Of a DNA stretch of 64,000 nt, positions 62,599 to 64,000 are shown piece after piece. The notes under the pieces were generated by a model. The model was not told the origin of the DNA. It saw nothing but the letters and a program-made list of their open reading frames with translations, and ran no database searches. Position 1 is the stretch's first letter. Each line of letters starts with the position of its first letter. The translations under genes were made by a program, and so were the position numbers. Source of the stretch: Sipunculus nudus (Eukaryota; Annelida; Sipuncula; Golfingiida; Sipunculidae); contig CM049320.1 of NCBI GenBank assembly GCA_026874595.1, positions 5,769,464 through 5,833,463 on the forward strand, written 5' to 3'.

Positions 62599-63318
62599 GT
62601 AAAGTATAACCATAAAATCCGCATACAGCATAAGCAAAGTGTTCTACACGGGTTTTAAATATGTCATTTTATTAACTTTTTAAGGTTCTGTCACAGTAGA
62701 AGAAGATAATGGCGTTTTTTTTAAATTAAACTGAAGTGAAACACGTTCATTTTTTCACCAGTCTTATTAAGGAATAAACAAAGAAGACAGATATAATATA
62801 CATCGCCGTGATAAAATGTATAATCATTTTTATTTTATATTTAATTATTTAATTAATATATATCTCTCGCTAGGATGTAAAGTAGCGCTAAGTTATCACC
62901 TTATAAATAACGTATAGAGATAAATGTATGTCGGCAATGCATTTAACAACTGCAGGAAGAAATAAAGTGAATTAGGATGCACGAAGGTTTTATGATTCTG
63001 GCCTGGCACTTAATGGCAATGTAGATACGTTTGCTAAACAACTCTTGCTTTTCCGATGGTGTCAAAGAGGAATGAACTGCCAGTATATCTGTCCCATGGT
63101 CCTAAATATGTATCTAAATAAACTAATTTGAAAGAGAGAGATATTTATGTCTATACACTTCTCGCTGGTTTTTGATATGTATTGTTCCACTGTTTCAGTG
63201 TAATCTAAAGTCAATTTTCTCTTTTCATGTATAAAATATACCAAGGCTAAATTATTTAAATACTCAATTCGACAAAAGTAGATTATACAGTGTTTAAAAA
63301 AAATGAAAAAAAAACTAG

Positions 63319-63411
63319 CATACCGATCTAGGCAATGATGTGTATATCACAAATGGGTATCGAAGCTGGATTGAGGAGATTAAATTAGGAAATTATCATG
63401 ATCCTAAATGG
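63319..63411 (+). CDS. Candidate exon of family 2, copy in the inverted flank (second)
   Basis: ACTAG acceptor, then HTDLGNDVYITNGYRSWIEE and IKLGNYHDPKW, then the donor TGG/GTAGAA. Relative to copy A it has a 9-nt in-frame deletion and many amino-acid changes with no stop. That is evidence for coding constraint, and perhaps for fast protein evolution. The family is not recognised. Confidence 0.42.
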
Positions 63412-64000
63412 GTAGAAACGGGGGTGAGATTGTAGGTATCTCGGAACAGCAGGCTTACAGCTATCTACTAGACTGAAACCTGGTTCCAGTAGGAGGTATC
63501 ATTTAGATATGTCTGTGGAAAATATGACGGTCCTACTCAAGACCCTTTATTACTATATAACAGAACCTATCTTGCTTCGATTAACTTTTAGTTCTATTAG
63601 AGTGTTAAATCCACAGGTCACAATATAATATCCTTTGCCTGTTAACTTATGTATAGGCAATTAAAATATCTCATTAAAGAATAGGTCATGGGATTATTGC
63701 TGACGTTATCTATCTCCTTCAGATAACGGAAACCTTAGAACATGTATGATGGTATTTTGTGAGGCTTTTGAAATTTAAATTTTATACACACGGATAGGGA
63801 AATAAATCAAAAGTCACAACCAGTTATTAATATATTTTAGTTAATATCTGATGCTTTCACGAGATTTCCTAGGTTATTTTCAGGAAAACCTTAGAGTTAT
63901 ATATAGCTCTTTCATATATTTTCAGGTCCCTGGACTATTTGCCCATCATGATATGATATATAAATTGATAATGTTGCATTAGTGCAAACATGTCCTATCT

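Larger units (their letters stand above)
62140..64000 (-). repeat. Inverted copy of the 3' flank of lipocalin duplicon A
   Basis: Reverse-complement match to about 19300-21090, including GATCCAACCAAATTCCTT, CTCCATAGAGAACC/CTCTATGGAGAC, CATCTACATTGCC, GATAACGTCA, GGTCCCTGGAC and ATATATCA. The match runs to the window edge, where position 64000 corresponds to about 19300 in A. In A the last lipocalin exon lies 430 bp further along. Confidence 0.7.

Noticed and set aside
1-64000. CRISPR arrays, operons, ribosome binding sites or rRNA genes
   Set aside because: None is visible, and the intron-bearing genes and LINEs show that this is an animal nuclear genome.

Overview
This is a eukaryotic genomic window, AT-rich and intron-bearing, from a lophotrochozoan animal and most likely a mollusc. 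The reasons are modular secreted genes (PAN/Apple plus C-type lectin exons joined by phase-1 introns), a cluster of lipocalin genes with GT-AG introns, several decayed non-LTR retrotransposons, tRNA-derived SINE fragments and abundant (AT)n microsatellites. The species is inference. Genes are split into short exons, so most long single-frame ORFs here are not genes. Exon calls rest on splice signals, reading phase and comparison between copies inside the window. Repeat borders are read by eye and are approximate.

Layout. 0.4-2.3 kb: a PAN/C-type-lectin gene with a broken last exon. 5.9-6.5 kb: a GC/CpG-rich island. 6.9-9.0 kb: an L1-type LINE relic. 9.04-9.15 kb: an orphan terminal exon. 9.8-10.06 kb (minus): a small two-exon secreted peptide gene with a TATA box. 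12.8-13.06 kb (minus): a candidate signal-peptide exon. 13.8-20.1 kb: lipocalin duplicon A, intact gene on the plus strand. 21.9-24.1 kb: a CR1/Jockey-like LINE on the minus strand. 24.4 kb: a decayed PAN exon. 24.7-25.6 kb: a ~324-bp tandem repeat. 25.9-27.3 kb: a LINE 5' part with a 2A-like motif. 27.6-33.9 kb: lipocalin duplicon B, inverted, with a nonsense codon. 34.2-37.2 kb: a second duplicated block holding an unrecognised Cys-containing exon. 37.4-44.7 kb: lipocalin duplicon C, intact gene on the plus strand. 47.5-49.3 kb: a second copy of the L1-type relic. 50.6-52.1 kb: another LINE. 52.2-57.2 kb: the second copy of the 34-37 kb block, with an expanded minisatellite. 57.2-58.1 kb (minus): a second C-type lectin pseudogene. 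58.7-61.1 kb (minus): a LINE. 62.1-64.0 kb: an inverted copy of the 3' flank of duplicon A, which predicts a further lipocalin copy just past the right edge.

The window reads as a rapidly duplicating cluster of small secreted proteins: lipocalins, a 65-aa peptide, lectins and at least two unrecognised Cys-containing families. B and C form a large inverted repeat (arms about 6.3 kb, spacer about 3.6 kb). The lipocalin genes and the 65-aa peptide gene share a homologous ~260-bp upstream module and a TATAAAAG box at similar distances from the ATG, which suggests common regulation or common ancestry of their 5' regions. Functions in defence or mucus are inference only.
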